A DNA stretch of 64,000 nucleotides from Streptomyces sp. TLI_105 (GCF_900105415.1 NZ_FNSM01000001.1:8192001-8256000); one strand, 5' to 3'. Positions 17,620-27,472 are shown, counted from the stretch's first letter. The notes: generated by a model not told the origin, from the letters alone. Made by a program: numbers and translations.

Positions 17620-17639
17620 GTAACGCAAGCATTAGTTAC
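17620..17639. promoter_or_regulatory. Candidate HxlR operator 2 (GTAAC-N10-GTTAC)
   Basis: A second dyad in the same gap, centred about 43 bases from the first and sharing its TAAC/GTTA core, ends ten bases before the HxlR start. Together the pair suggests autoregulation. Confidence 0.5.
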
Positions 17640-17648
17640 GATGGGCGG

Positions 17649-18137
17649 GTGGCGATGAGGTTCGAGAAGCGATTGAGCGACCGGGACGCGTGGTCGATCG
17701 GCGACGGGTGCTCGGCCGGCCGGGTGCTCGACCTGCTCAGCACCCGGACGGTCTTCATGGTCGTGCGGGAGTGCTTCTACGGCACGACCAGGTTCGAGGA
17801 CTTCGTGACGAGGATCGGCACCTCCGCGCCCTCGGTGTCCCGCGCGCTCAAGCAGCTGGAGACCGCCGGGATCGTGGCGCGCACCCCCTACCAGGAGCCG
17901 GGGAAGCGGGCGCGCGACGAGTACCGGCTGACCGGGGCCGGCGAGGACCTGCTGCCGGTCTTCCTGTCGCTGATCCGGTGGGGCGACACGTACCTGCAGG
18001 ACGGCCGTCCGCCGCTGGCCTTCGTCGAGGCCGAGAGCGGCCGCCCGCTGAACGTGCGCGTGACGGCCGACCCGGCACCGGATCCGTCCTCCGACGACAT
18101 CGAGGTCCGTGTGCACCCCGACTGGCGCCGCGACTGA
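17649..18137 (+). CDS. HxlR-family winged-helix regulator, 162 aa
   Basis: The HxlR winged helix is clear: GRVLDLLSTRTVFMVVRECFYGTTRFEDFVTRIGTSAPSVSRALKQLETAGIVARTPYQEPGKRARDEYRLTGAG (about residues 24-100). The C-terminal tail (NVRVTADPAPDPSSDDIEVRVHPDW) is longer than in minimal HxlR proteins. The start may be GTG 17649 or ATG 17655, two codons later. It is divergent from the SDR gene, and two dyads in the gap fit an autoregulated repressor or activator of the SDR/cis-CaaD pair. No conserved redox Cys is obvious apart from Cys at about 21 and 42. Confidence 0.9.
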   Translation: MAMRFEKRLSDRDAWSIGDGCSAGRVLDLLSTRTVFMVVRECFYGTTRFEDFVTRIGTSAPSVSRALKQLETAGIVARTPYQEPGKRARDEYRLTGAGEDLLPVFLSLIRWGDTYLQDGRPPLAFVEAESGRPLNVRVTADPAPDPSSDDIEVRVHPDWRRD

Positions 18138-18144
18138 CGCGCCC

Positions 18145-18181
18145 GCGCCGGCCCGCCGTCCCCGGGACGGCGGGCCGGCGC
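18145..18181. terminator. Strong GC hairpin between HxlR and PucR genes
   Basis: Eighteen-base perfect arms (18145-18162 and 18164-18181) form a long hairpin between converging stop codons, probably a bidirectional terminator. Confidence 0.8.
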
Positions 18182-18203
18182 GTGGCGAGAAGGCGTGCGC
18201 GGC

Positions 18204-19415
18204 TCAGTCCACGCGCTTCCCGCCCTGGAGGTGGAGCGAGCGCAGGGCCGCCTCCAGGGCGAACCGGTGATCGGGGTCGAGGAGCCGGTCGCCGAAGTGG
18301 TTGTCCAGGTTCCGCAGGCGGTAGCGCACCGTCTGGGCGTGCACGCCCAGCATCTCGCCGACCTGTTCGGCGGGGGCCCGCGTGGAGACGTGCACGCGCA
18401 GGGTCTCGACCAGCCGCTCGCGCCGGGTGCCGGAAAGCCCGTCGAGCGGGGCCAGTTCGCGCGCGGCGAGATGGGCGGTGAGGGCCGGATCGGACAGCAG
18501 CCACAACGTTGTCAGGTGCTCCTCGCAGTGCACGAGGGGGGCGTCCGCCACGATGCCGTCGTCGATGAGCCGCAGGACGCGTCGCGCCCAGCGGATGGAG
18601 TGCGCCGCCTGCACCGGCGGCACGGTCAGGCCGACGACGGCGGGGGTGCCGGCCAGGGCGGAGTCCAGCATCGCGAGGCGCTGCGCGGTGAGCGGGCCGG
18701 GGATGAGCAGATGCGGCTCGGGGAGGCTGAGGTCGGCCAGGACGTCCCGGTCGAGACCCGCCTGGACGAGTTCGGCGACCGGCGGGCGGAGGGCCACCAG
18801 GGTGCACTCGGCGGGCAGCTGCCAGGAGGCCTCCTGGCACAGCTCGGCGATGGTCGCCCGGGGCAGCGGCGGGCCGGCGACGACCAGGTGGAGCAGCTGT
18901 CTTCGCAGCGCCGCCACATCGGACACGGCGCGCGTCTGGACCATGAGGTAGCCCTCGCGGGAGAGGGCCTCCAGCTCGTCGACGTAGGCGAAGAGGGCGT
19001 CCGCGAAGGCCAGGATCAGGGTGGGGGAGAGGTTGTAGGTGCGCCCGATGCTCTTGGCCCGGCGTAACGCGATGCGCGCGCCGAGGCGGTAGGCGCCTTG
19101 CAGGGTGTCGAGGTCCCGGCCCTCGTAGGCCTCCACCCGGCCGAACTTGCGGATCAGCTCGTCCCGGAGGGCCGAGTTCCGCCCCGGGTCCGCGACCCGC
19201 TCCACGAAGGCCGCGAGCGCCTGCTCCACGCCCTGGCGGATCGCGTCCGAATGGGGGCCCTTGAAGAGGTGGGCGTACACGGGATAGGTCCGCTGGACCT
19301 CCACACCGATCTCCTTGATGAGGCCCGGGATCTCCGGTCTCATCAGGGCGGCGAACTCCCTGGGGAGCGGGTCGAGCGGCTCGCCGATGTTCGATGACTG
19401 TGCGGTTGCGGGCAT
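18204..19415 (-). CDS. PucR-type HTH regulator, 403 aa
   Basis: The C-terminal PucR HTH is RVHVSTRAPAEQVGEMLGVHAQTVRYRLRNLDNHFGDRLLDPDHRFALEAALR. The N-terminal part (EIPGLIKEIGVEVQRTYPVYAHLFKGPHSDAIRQGVEQALAAFVE) and the middle TLQGAYRLGARIALRRAK resemble Streptomyces PucR-like proteins that control sporulation or lipid genes. The ATG at 19415 is clear. It lies between the HxlR gene and the secreted-protein block of the mce locus and has no adjacent enzyme gene, so its target is unknown. An influence on the neighbouring leftward surface-protein operon is possible but unproved. Confidence 0.9.
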   Translation of the reverse strand: MPATAQSSNIGEPLDPLPREFAALMRPEIPGLIKEIGVEVQRTYPVYAHLFKGPHSDAIRQGVEQALAAFVERVADPGRNSALRDELIRKFGRVEAYEGRDLDTLQGAYRLGARIALRRAKSIGRTYNLSPTLILAFADALFAYVDELEALSREGYLMVQTRAVSDVAALRRQLLHLVVAGPPLPRATIAELCQEASWQLPAECTLVALRPPVAELVQAGLDRDVLADLSLPEPHLLIPGPLTAQRLAMLDSALAGTPAVVGLTVPPVQAAHSIRWARRVLRLIDDGIVADAPLVHCEEHLTTLWLLSDPALTAHLAARELAPLDGLSGTRRERLVETLRVHVSTRAPAEQVGEMLGVHAQTVRYRLRNLDNHFGDRLLDPDHRFALEAALRSLHLQGGKRVD

Positions 19416-19628
19416 GACCGATCCCTTGCTCTCCTGCGCGACCGGTGGGGAGCGGCGGTGCGGCGCCCACCGTGGAGGGTGGGCGCCGCCTTGGCCGTCA
19501 GGTGCGTACCAACGGGGACTGCTGAAGCTAAATCAACTGCTGTGTGCTGTACACAATTTGCGCAAGAGTTGGCGTCCCGGGGGCCCGTGTGCCGCCCGAG
19601 TAGGCCGGGAATCGCCCTTGGGTGGCCG

Positions 19629-20570
19629 TTACCTGACGGCCGAGTGCCAGTTCTGCGAGAACACCTTTCCGGCGTCGGGGGCGGCGACGCCGGGGGCGTA
19701 GAGACCGGTCAGGTAGGTCTGGGTGTTGTCGAGGGTGATGCTGTTCCTGCCGGAGGCGGCGGGAAGTCCGGTCTTGAGGTTGACCGCGCCGTTGACGAGG
19801 CCGAGGCCGAGCCCGCAGCCGGTGGCGCCGGGGACGGCGAAGGTCTTGTCGACCTGGGTGGAGCCGAGGATGTTCAGGCGGCTCATGTCGCCCTCCTCGT
19901 TCGGAGAGCCGTCGCCGTTGTAACGCTCGACGGAGAAGTCGGGGGACGTGAGGTTGCTCGGGCGCAGCACGATCGGGTTGGACTTCGTGCCGATGTAGCA
20001 GTTGCTGCCGAGGAAGGGGTTCTGGAGGTGGATGCGGACCGGGATCCTCACGATCGGCATGTCGGTGAGGACGCCCGCGATCTGGTCGAACTCCGAGGGC
20101 GTGCCGACCGATTCCACGGTGGCGGTGATCTTGTTGAGGTTGGCGTCCGACAGCTGCCGGCAGATGTCGGTGATGAACGGGATGTCGCTCGGACACATCA
20201 GGCCGAGCAGGCCCCCGGGGACGGTGGCGGAGTCCGCGATGAGCGAGCCGGCGGGCGGGGGGACGACGGTGTTGGTGCCGTCGGCGTTCTGGATCACACC
20301 GATCTGGAGGTTCGTCCTGCCGGTGACGACGGTCGTGTTGCCGAGCTTGATGGAGCCGCCGGTGGAGGAGGACGACACGCACTGCGTCGACCGGTCGAGG
20401 CCGTCGGCGGCGAGCATCGCGGGGGCGTCGACGGGGCAGCGGTCGAACGGGGCCCAGGCGCCGTTCAGCTGCGGAGTGGCCGCGGTCGCCGTGCCGATGG
20501 AGACGAAGGCGCCGAGCGCGGTCAGCGCGGAGAGGGTGGCGAGTCTCGTGCGGGAGGAGACGAGGGACAT
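19629..20570 (-). CDS. Secreted cell-surface protein, 313 aa
   Basis: The N-terminal Sec signal is MSLVSSRTRLATLSALTALGAFVSIGTATAA, with a likely cut near TATAA. The mature part is polar, beta-rich and Cys-containing (about six Cys), with repeated short strands such as GNTTVVTGRTNLQIGVIQ and NPIVLRPSNLTSPDFSVERYNGDGS. I cannot name the fold. It is the last of three leftward genes for exported proteins beside the mce operon, so a role at the same envelope site is likely. Confidence 0.85.
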   Translation of the reverse strand: MSLVSSRTRLATLSALTALGAFVSIGTATAATPQLNGAWAPFDRCPVDAPAMLAADGLDRSTQCVSSSSTGGSIKLGNTTVVTGRTNLQIGVIQNADGTNTVVPPPAGSLIADSATVPGGLLGLMCPSDIPFITDICRQLSDANLNKITATVESVGTPSEFDQIAGVLTDMPIVRIPVRIHLQNPFLGSNCYIGTKSNPIVLRPSNLTSPDFSVERYNGDGSPNEEGDMSRLNILGSTQVDKTFAVPGATGCGLGLGLVNGAVNLKTGLPAASGRNSITLDNTQTYLTGLYAPGVAAPDAGKVFSQNWHSAVR

Positions 20571-20616
20571 GGCGGATGCCTTCCGTCGAGGGAGAAGGGG
20601 GACAGGGTGGGTCGGT

Positions 20617-22254
20617 TCAGCGTTCGGGCTTGGGGACCACGTACGGCTGGCGGTCCTCGGTGCACTGGCCCTCGGTGGGCACCTCGACGCCCACGGCGCA
20701 GGTCTGCCCCTGGATCTGCTTGATGTGGTTGCCGGGGCCGGAGATGGACGCGGTGAGGAGCCGGTCGAGGTTCTCGCCGCCGGCGCCGCAGCCCTTGAAG
20801 GCGGGGATGGACACCTCGCCGGTGAGCGGGCCGCCGCCGGTGAGGAGATAGCCGGTCGCGTCCGTGCCGTTGAGGAGCTGTCCCTTGCCCAGGAGCACGA
20901 GGTGGTCCCCGGGGTGCTTGACGGGGTCGGGCTCGGGGGAGGTGAGCGGCTTCTCGGTGCGGCAGTCGGGCCCGACGTCCAGCCGGGTGCCGTTCACCCG
21001 GACATCGAGGACGCGCAGGACGAAGCGGGCGCGGATGTACGTCTCCGAGAGGTTGTCGGGGAAGACCAGGAGGACGTCCGAGTCGACGGTCAGGGGCCCC
21101 GTCTGCTCCAGGACCATGGTGGCCGTGGCCGGAGCGAAGTCGAACGTCAGGAAGGTGGCCTTGAACGGCGGGGTCTGCTTGCGCCCCTGGTACGAGAGGT
21201 GTCCCACCGACGGAGTGAGGAGGTGCATACTTCCGTCCGGCTGGATGACGAACTCCGGCTGGCCCTGCTCGATCAGGACGCAGGACACCGGAATGACGGT
21301 GGCGCCGTTCAGCTTCCGCACGTTGGAGTAGCCGGTGATGTACGCCGACAGCGACGTGGGGGTCGGTTTCTCGGTCACGCAGGGCGGTGCGGCCGGCCGG
21401 CCCGCCGGGGTGCCGGGCGCGTCCTCGTCGGTCACCGTCAGGCCCCCGTCCCCGCCCGCCTGCTGCCCGGTCCGCGGACCCTTCGGGGCGCGGCCCGTCC
21501 CCTCCGCCGTTCCCGGCCTCACCGGGACGGTCCGTCCCGAGGGGGAGGACGGCCCGGAGGAGGGAGAGGAGGAAGGGGACGTCGAAGGGGCGGACGGCGA
21601 CGCGGAAGGAGTGCCCGGTTCTCCGGTGCCCGGGCCGGCGCCGACCGGGACCGTGGTGAGCAGCGTCCGGCCCTCCGCGTCCTGACCGGGGACGCAGGTG
21701 ACGGAGAGGGAGGCGGGGGTGGTGGGCGCGCCGTCGGCCGTGCTCGGGGCGAGATCGAGGGTGAGGCCCGCGGCGGTGAGGGTCAGGTCGCCGGCGGTGT
21801 CCGTCGTCAGGACCGGCACGTCACCGGTCGTGGTGAGCACGAGAGGCCCCTCGGCGGGGACGTCGAGAGACTGCGCCGTACCGCTCCACGTGGCCTGCGC
21901 GCGCTGCTCGTTCTGGGCCACATCGACCGTGAGCCGGGTTTCCGCCCGTACGGTGGAGCCCGGAGACGCGGTGAGGTCGGCCGCGGCCGGGAGTTCCACC
22001 GTCGTGGTGACGTCGGTGGGCCTGATCTCCTCGCCGGGGGCCGCCCGGTCGGGGAAGGCCGCCGTGATCCGTACCGTCGCCGGCCGCTGTCCCGAGGGCA
22101 GGGTGCAGACGTAGGGCAGCGCGGTGTCGACCTTCAGCGTCCCGACGGCCACGGCCGCGGCCGGGAGCAGGGGGGCGAGCGCCACGAACGCGGCGATCGT
22201 CGCGCCGCGCGCGCGGACACGGGAAGGTCGGGGGGTGGGCCCGGGGCCTCTCAT
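20617..22254 (-). CDS. DUF6801-containing exported protein, 545 aa
   Basis: An N-terminal membrane/signal segment (ATIAAFVALAPLLPAAAVAVGT) precedes a DUF6801-like beta-sandwich module (KVDTALPYVCTLPSGQRPATVRITAAFPDRAAPGEEIRPTDV). A long Pro/Ser/Gly linker (about residues 205-265, with SPSSSPSSGPSSPSG) leads to a second beta-rich domain (PPFKATFLTFDFAPATATMVLEQTGPL). The ATG at 22254 has GGAG six bases upstream. The linker suggests that it spans peptidoglycan. It sits between two other secreted proteins and faces the mce operon, so it may bind lipids or help dock the importer. Confidence 0.85.
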   Translation of the reverse strand: MRGPGPTPRPSRVRARGATIAAFVALAPLLPAAAVAVGTLKVDTALPYVCTLPSGQRPATVRITAAFPDRAAPGEEIRPTDVTTTVELPAAADLTASPGSTVRAETRLTVDVAQNEQRAQATWSGTAQSLDVPAEGPLVLTTTGDVPVLTTDTAGDLTLTAAGLTLDLAPSTADGAPTTPASLSVTCVPGQDAEGRTLLTTVPVGAGPGTGEPGTPSASPSAPSTSPSSSPSSGPSSPSGRTVPVRPGTAEGTGRAPKGPRTGQQAGGDGGLTVTDEDAPGTPAGRPAAPPCVTEKPTPTSLSAYITGYSNVRKLNGATVIPVSCVLIEQGQPEFVIQPDGSMHLLTPSVGHLSYQGRKQTPPFKATFLTFDFAPATATMVLEQTGPLTVDSDVLLVFPDNLSETYIRARFVLRVLDVRVNGTRLDVGPDCRTEKPLTSPEPDPVKHPGDHLVLLGKGQLLNGTDATGYLLTGGGPLTGEVSIPAFKGCGAGGENLDRLLTASISGPGNHIKQIQGQTCAVGVEVPTEGQCTEDRQPYVVPKPER

Positions 22255-22374
22255 CTGTTGCTCCGCTCGGGTCGTTCGTGTGCCGACGGGGGAAGGGGGC
22301 CGGCGAAGGGCGCGCACAGGTCCGCGCCCGCCCGGCCGGGGTCGCCGGCCGGACGGACGCGGGTTCCTGCGTCC

Positions 22375-23175
<801 letters not shown>

Positions 23176-23341
23176 TCAAGTGGGTGAGCGATGGCGTGAA
23201 TCCCCTTGGTTCCGGGGTGCGTAATGTCGACATTTATGATCGATCAGACAAGCGTGGGCGGTGGATGGGCGTGCGATGCCCCCTTGTGAACTCGATGGAT
23301 TGACCCTTTGCTCTCGCCGGTGACAGGTCGACGGACGGAAC

Positions 23342-23357
23342 TGTCTCTCGCCTGACA
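23342..23357. promoter_or_regulatory. TGTCTC-N6-GACA motif, copy 1
   Basis: A sixteen-base motif (TGTCTCTCGCCTGACA) with inverted TGTC/GACA half-sites separated by 8 bases. It occurs three times upstream of mceG, as expected for operator sites of one regulator. Confidence 0.5.
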
Positions 23358-23474
23358 AATATCCCGGCGTTTGATTTCGGCCTGCGAAAACTCCGATTCC
23401 GGTATTGCCGTGAGAGGTTACTCGGCCGTAACGTTCCCCGGGCCGACGCTCGATCGCAGGTCGGCGCGGCAATC

Positions 23475-23490
23475 TGTCTCCGGAGAGACA
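23475..23490. promoter_or_regulatory. TGTCTC-N6-GACA motif, copy 2
   Basis: TGTCTCCGGAGAGACA is the most symmetrical copy, with 6-base arms TGTCTC and GAGACA. It lies 144 bases before the end of the gap. Confidence 0.5.
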
Positions 23491-23507
23491 AGAGTCGGCG
23501 CCGACTT

Positions 23508-23523
23508 TGTCTCCACGGTGACA
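23508..23523. promoter_or_regulatory. TGTCTC-N6-GACA motif, copy 3
   Basis: TGTCTCCACGGTGACA lies 33 bases (about three helical turns) after copy 2, so two dimers could bind the same face of the DNA. Confidence 0.5.
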
Positions 23524-23633
23524 ACTGCCGGAGCGGATCAAGGATTTTGCGCCACACCTATTGTCCGGGTGATCCGCACCGGTTTACCGTGCGCCCGCAG
23601 CGCACGCCCCGACGCACGCTTGCTGGAGGTGGG

Positions 23634-24644
23634 ATGGGAATCGAAGTAGTCGTTGATGGGCTGACCATGTCCTTCGGCAAGCAGAACATCTGGCAGGACG
23701 TGTCGCTGACCCTGCCGGCCGGAGAGGTCAGCGTGATGCTCGGCCCTTCCGGTACCGGGAAGACCGTCTTCCTGAAATCGCTCATCGGGCTGCTCAAACC
23801 CCAACAGGGCCGTGTCCTCATCAATGGGGTCGACATGGTCAGCAGCCCCGAACGGGACATCTACGAGACCCGGAAACTCTTCGGCCTCATGTTCCAGGAC
23901 GGCGCCCTCTTCGGCTCCATGAGCCTCTTCGACAACATCGCCTTCCCCCTGCGCGAGCACACCCGCAAACGGGAGTCCGAGATCCGGCGCATCGTCATGG
24001 AACGGATCGAACTCGTCGGCCTGCTCGGCGCGGAGGACAAGCTGCCGGGCGAGATCAGCGGCGGCATGCGCAAACGCGCCGGACTGGCCCGAGCACTCGT
24101 GCTCGACCCGCAGATCGTCCTGTGCGACGAGCCGGACTCCGGGCTCGACCCCGTCCGCACCGCCTACCTGTCCCAGCTGCTCATCGACCTCAACGCCCGG
24201 ATCGACGCGACGATGCTGATCGTCACCCACAACCTCGACATCGCCGCCACCGTCCCCGACAACATGGGGATGTTCTTCCGGCGCAGGCTCGTCACCTTCG
24301 GCCCCCGAGAGGTCCTCCTCACCAGCGACGAACCCGTCGTCACCCAGTTCCTCGCCGGCCGCCGCGAAGGCCCCATCGGCATGTCCGAGGAGAAGGACGC
24401 CGCGCTCCTCGCCGCAGAGGCGGCCGGCCCCGCCGGCCACCCGACGGGACCCCGCGACATCGTCCCGCAGCTGGAACCCTCACCCGGCCTGCCGCCCCGC
24501 GCGGCCGTCACCCGACGGCGCGAGCGCGTCCTCGGCATGCTCGACCAGCTGCCGCCCGCCGCCCGCGCCGCCATCCGCGACACCTACGCGCGCAGCGCCA
24601 CGGCGCCCACCCTGACCATGCCGGCCACCGGGAGCGGCTCGTGA
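23634..24644 (+). CDS. mceG: Mce-system ABC ATPase (MceG/Mkl type), 336 aa
   Basis: This ABC ATPase powers lipid or steroid import by the Mce complex. Walker A is GPSGTGKT (37-44), the Q-loop is LMFQDGALFG, the signature ISGGMRKRAGLARAL (141-155) has the ISGGM form typical of MceG/MlaF, Walker B is IVLCDEPDSGLDPV (161-174), and the H-loop is VTHN. The C-terminal 90 residues extend beyond the nucleotide-binding domain, as in mycobacterial Mkl. The ATG at 23634 has GGAGG four bases upstream. The stop overlaps the GTG of yrbE1A by 4 bases. In mycobacteria this ATPase is usually encoded elsewhere, whereas here it heads the operon. Confidence 0.95.
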   Translation: MGIEVVVDGLTMSFGKQNIWQDVSLTLPAGEVSVMLGPSGTGKTVFLKSLIGLLKPQQGRVLINGVDMVSSPERDIYETRKLFGLMFQDGALFGSMSLFDNIAFPLREHTRKRESEIRRIVMERIELVGLLGAEDKLPGEISGGMRKRAGLARALVLDPQIVLCDEPDSGLDPVRTAYLSQLLIDLNARIDATMLIVTHNLDIAATVPDNMGMFFRRRLVTFGPREVLLTSDEPVVTQFLAGRREGPIGMSEEKDAALLAAEAAGPAGHPTGPRDIVPQLEPSPGLPPRAAVTRRRERVLGMLDQLPPAARAAIRDTYARSATAPTLTMPATGSGS

Positions 24645-25405
24645 TCGCCGGCGCGCTGCGGCAGACCGGCCGCCTCTTCGCCCTCGCCGCCGAGGTGAGC
24701 CGGGCCGTCTTCCGACGGCCCTTCCAGTTCCGGGAGTTCGTCGAGCAGTTCTGGTTCGTCGCCAGTGTCACCATCCTGCCGGCCGCGCTCGTCTCCATCC
24801 CGTTCGGCGCCGTCATCGCCCTCCAGGTCGGCTCGCTCACCCAGCAGCTGGGAGCCCAGTCGTTCACCGGCGGCGCGAGCGTCCTCGCCGTCATCCAGCA
24901 GGCCAGCCCCCTCATCGTGGCCCTCCTGATCGCGGGCGCCGGCGGCTCCGCCATCTGCGCCGACCTCGGCTCCCGCAAGATCAGGGAAGAGCTCGACGCG
25001 ATGGAGGTCATGGGCGTCTCGCCCGTCCAGCGACTGGTCGTCCCGCGCGTCCTCGCCACCATGGCGGTCGCCGTGCTCCTCAACGGAATGGTCTCCGTCG
25101 TCGGCACGCTGGGCGGCTACTTCTTCAACATCGTCCTCCAGGGCGGCACCCCCGGCGCGTACCTCTCCAGCTTCTCCGCCCTCGCCCAGCTGCCCGACCT
25201 CTACATCAGCGAACTCAAAGCCCTGATCTTCGGGTTCATCGCCGGCATCGTCGCCGCCTACCGCGGGCTCAACCCCCGCGGCGGACCCAAGGGCGTCGGC
25301 GACGCCGTGAACCAGTCCGTCGTCATCACCTTCATGCTGCTGTTCTTCGTGAACATGGTGCTGACGGGCATCTACCTGCAGATCGTCCCGCCGAAGGGAG
25401 GCTGA
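24641..25405 (+). CDS. yrbE1A: Mce permease YrbE1A, 254 aa
   Basis: This is an MlaE/YrbE-type integral membrane protein with about five to six hydrophobic segments. The conserved cytoplasmic loop ADLGSRKIREELDAMEVMGVSPVQRLVVPRVLATM, with the E-x-DA-E-x-MG core that contacts the ATPase, lies at about residues 107-140. The GTG at 24641 overlaps the mceG stop (GTGA), so the two are translationally coupled. It partners YrbE1B in a heterodimeric channel. The late segment NPRGGPKGVGDAVNQSVV is also characteristic. Confidence 0.95.
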   Translation: MIAGALRQTGRLFALAAEVSRAVFRRPFQFREFVEQFWFVASVTILPAALVSIPFGAVIALQVGSLTQQLGAQSFTGGASVLAVIQQASPLIVALLIAGAGGSAICADLGSRKIREELDAMEVMGVSPVQRLVVPRVLATMAVAVLLNGMVSVVGTLGGYFFNIVLQGGTPGAYLSSFSALAQLPDLYISELKALIFGFIAGIVAAYRGLNPRGGPKGVGDAVNQSVVITFMLLFFVNMVLTGIYLQIVPPKGG

Positions 25406-25410
25406 CCCCG

Positions 25411-26217
25411 ATGGCCTCCCCGTTCGTCTGGCTCGACCGCTCCGGTGACCAGCTCCTCTTCTACGTCAGGGCCCTCCTCTGGATCCCGCGCACGCTGCGC
25501 CGCTACCTCAAGGAGGTGCAACGGCTGCTCGCCGAGGTCGCCTTCGGCTCCGGCGGCCTCGGCGTCATCGGCGGCACCATCGGCGTCATGATCGCGATGA
25601 CGCTGTTCACCGGCACCGTCGTCGGACTCCAGGGCCACGCGGCCCTCGAACAGATCGGCACCGCCGCCTTCACCGGATTCGTGTCCGCCTACTTCAACAC
25701 CCGTGAGATCGCCCCGCTCGTCGCCGGCCTCGCCCTCTCCGCGACCGTCGGCGCCGGATTCACCGCCCAGCTCGGGGCCATGCGCATCAACGAAGAGGTC
25801 GACGCCCTCGAAGGCATGGGCATCCGCTCCATGCCGTACCTCGTCACCACCCGCATCATCGCGGGCGTCGTCGCCATCGTCCCCCTCTACGCGGTCGGCC
25901 TGCTCTCCTCCTACCTGGCCTCCCGCTACGTCACGGTCCTCTTCAACGGCCAGTCCCAGGGCACCTACGACCACTACTTCAACCTCTTCCTGTCACCGAC
26001 GGACGTCCTCCTCTCGGTGCTGAAAGTGCTGATCTTCAGCGTGATGGTGATCATCGCCCACTGCTACTACGGCTTCCGCGCCTCCGGCGGACCCGCCGGC
26101 GTCGGCATCGCCGTCGGCCGCTCCGTACGCAACGCCATCGTGCTGATCAGCGTCACCGACTTCTTCCTGTCGCTGGCCCTCTGGGGCGCGACCACGACCG
26201 TGAAGGTGGCGGGGTGA
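25411..26217 (+). CDS. yrbE1B: Mce permease YrbE1B, 268 aa
   Basis: This is the second MlaE-like permease. Hydrophobic segments surround the coupling loop GAMRINEEVDALEGMGIRSMPYLVTTRIIAGVVAIV, and GFRASGGPAGVGIAVGRSVRNAI is the second conserved motif. The N-terminus (MASPFVWLDRSGDQLLFYVRALLWIPRTLRRYLKEVQRLLAEVAF) forms the amphipathic membrane helix. It starts 5 bases after yrbE1A and ends two bases before mceA, in the usual YrbEA-YrbEB-MceA order. Confidence 0.95.
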   Translation: MASPFVWLDRSGDQLLFYVRALLWIPRTLRRYLKEVQRLLAEVAFGSGGLGVIGGTIGVMIAMTLFTGTVVGLQGHAALEQIGTAAFTGFVSAYFNTREIAPLVAGLALSATVGAGFTAQLGAMRINEEVDALEGMGIRSMPYLVTTRIIAGVVAIVPLYAVGLLSSYLASRYVTVLFNGQSQGTYDHYFNLFLSPTDVLLSVLKVLIFSVMVIIAHCYYGFRASGGPAGVGIAVGRSVRNAIVLISVTDFFLSLALWGATTTVKVAG

Positions 26218-26218
26218 G

Positions 26219-27472
26219 ATGAGCGACTCAACGGCCGAGACCCTGCGCCGCCGGTTCGCCGGCATCGTCTTCCTCCTTGTACCCGTCCTGCTCGCCTCAC
26301 TGGCGGTCGCCGTCTACGACAAACGCTTCACCGACTCCGACCCGATCGTCGTCGAGACCGGCAGCGTCGGCAACGAGATGCACCTCGGGGCCGAGGTGAA
26401 ACTGCGCGGCGTCGTCGTCGGCGAGGTCCGCGCCATCGACACCACCGACGGCGGAGCCCGGCTCACCCTCGCCATGCGGCCCGGAACCCTGCGCCACGTC
26501 CCCTCCGACGTCCGCGCGCAGATGCTGCCCACGACCCTCTTCGGCGAGCGGTTCGTCGCCCTCGTACCCCCCGGAAACCCCTCCACGCGGCCCCTCGGCC
26601 CCGGAGACGTCATCCCGGAGGACCGGTCGAGCAACGCCGTGGAACTCCAGCAGGTCCTCGACAACGTCCTGCCCCTGCTCACCGCCGTCCAGCCGCAGAA
26701 ACTGTCGGCGACCCTGTCCGCCGTCTCCCGCGCCCTGGAGGGGCGCGGCGACAAGCTCGGCGAGACCCTGGCCCGACTCGACGCCCATCTACGCGAGTTC
26801 AACCCCCACCTACCCGCCCTCACCCGCGACCTGAAAGAACTCGTGAAGGTCAGCCACCTCTACGCGGACGCGGCCCCGGACATCGTCACCGCGCTCACCG
26901 ACTTCACCACCACCAGCGGCACCCTCGCCGAGAAGGAGGGCGCGTTGGCCGGCACCTTCGGCGCCACCACCCGGACGGCCCAGGACCTGACCGCCTTCCT
27001 CCGGCAGAACAAGAACAACATCATCCGGCTCAGCGCCACCGGCAGGCCCACCCTGGAACTGCTCGCCGAGTACTCCCCGTCCTTCCCCTGCACCCTGCGC
27101 ACCCTCGCCCAGTTCGTGCCCGCCATGGACAAGGCGCTCGGCAAGGGCACGAACCAGCCCGGACTGCACGTCGAGGTGACCACAGTCCCCTCCCGCGGTG
27201 CCTACGTCCCCGGCCGTGACACGCCCTCGTACGGCTCCGGCGGCGGCCCGCGCTGCTACCCCGTGCCCTACCTCGGCGTCCCGGCCGCACCCGCCGTACG
27301 GGCGTCCGCCGCGGCCGACCAGGACCTCGGCCCCGCCAACTCCCCGCAGGAGAACGACCTCGTCAACGAACTGCTCGCCCCCGCGGCGAAGAAGCGGCCC
27401 GGCGACCTGCCGGACTGGAGCAGCCTCCTCGCCGGCCCCGCGTTCCGCGGCGCGGAGGTGACCCTCCGATGA
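26219..27472 (+). CDS. mceA: Mce-family substrate-binding protein MceA, 417 aa
   Basis: One N-terminal membrane anchor (FAGIVFLLVPVLLASLAVAVY) precedes an MCE domain (about residues 38-120: DPIVVETGSVGNEMHLGAEVKLRGVVVGEVRAID) and a long helical region that would form the periplasmic tunnel. A Pro-rich C-terminus contains paired Cys (FPCTLRTLAQ and GPRCYPVPY). The ATG at 26219 follows the yrbE1B stop by one base. MceA-F are expected to assemble as a hexamer around a hydrophobic tunnel. Confidence 0.93.
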   Translation: MSDSTAETLRRRFAGIVFLLVPVLLASLAVAVYDKRFTDSDPIVVETGSVGNEMHLGAEVKLRGVVVGEVRAIDTTDGGARLTLAMRPGTLRHVPSDVRAQMLPTTLFGERFVALVPPGNPSTRPLGPGDVIPEDRSSNAVELQQVLDNVLPLLTAVQPQKLSATLSAVSRALEGRGDKLGETLARLDAHLREFNPHLPALTRDLKELVKVSHLYADAAPDIVTALTDFTTTSGTLAEKEGALAGTFGATTRTAQDLTAFLRQNKNNIIRLSATGRPTLELLAEYSPSFPCTLRTLAQFVPAMDKALGKGTNQPGLHVEVTTVPSRGAYVPGRDTPSYGSGGGPRCYPVPYLGVPAAPAVRASAAADQDLGPANSPQENDLVNELLAPAAKKRPGDLPDWSSLLAGPAFRGAEVTLR

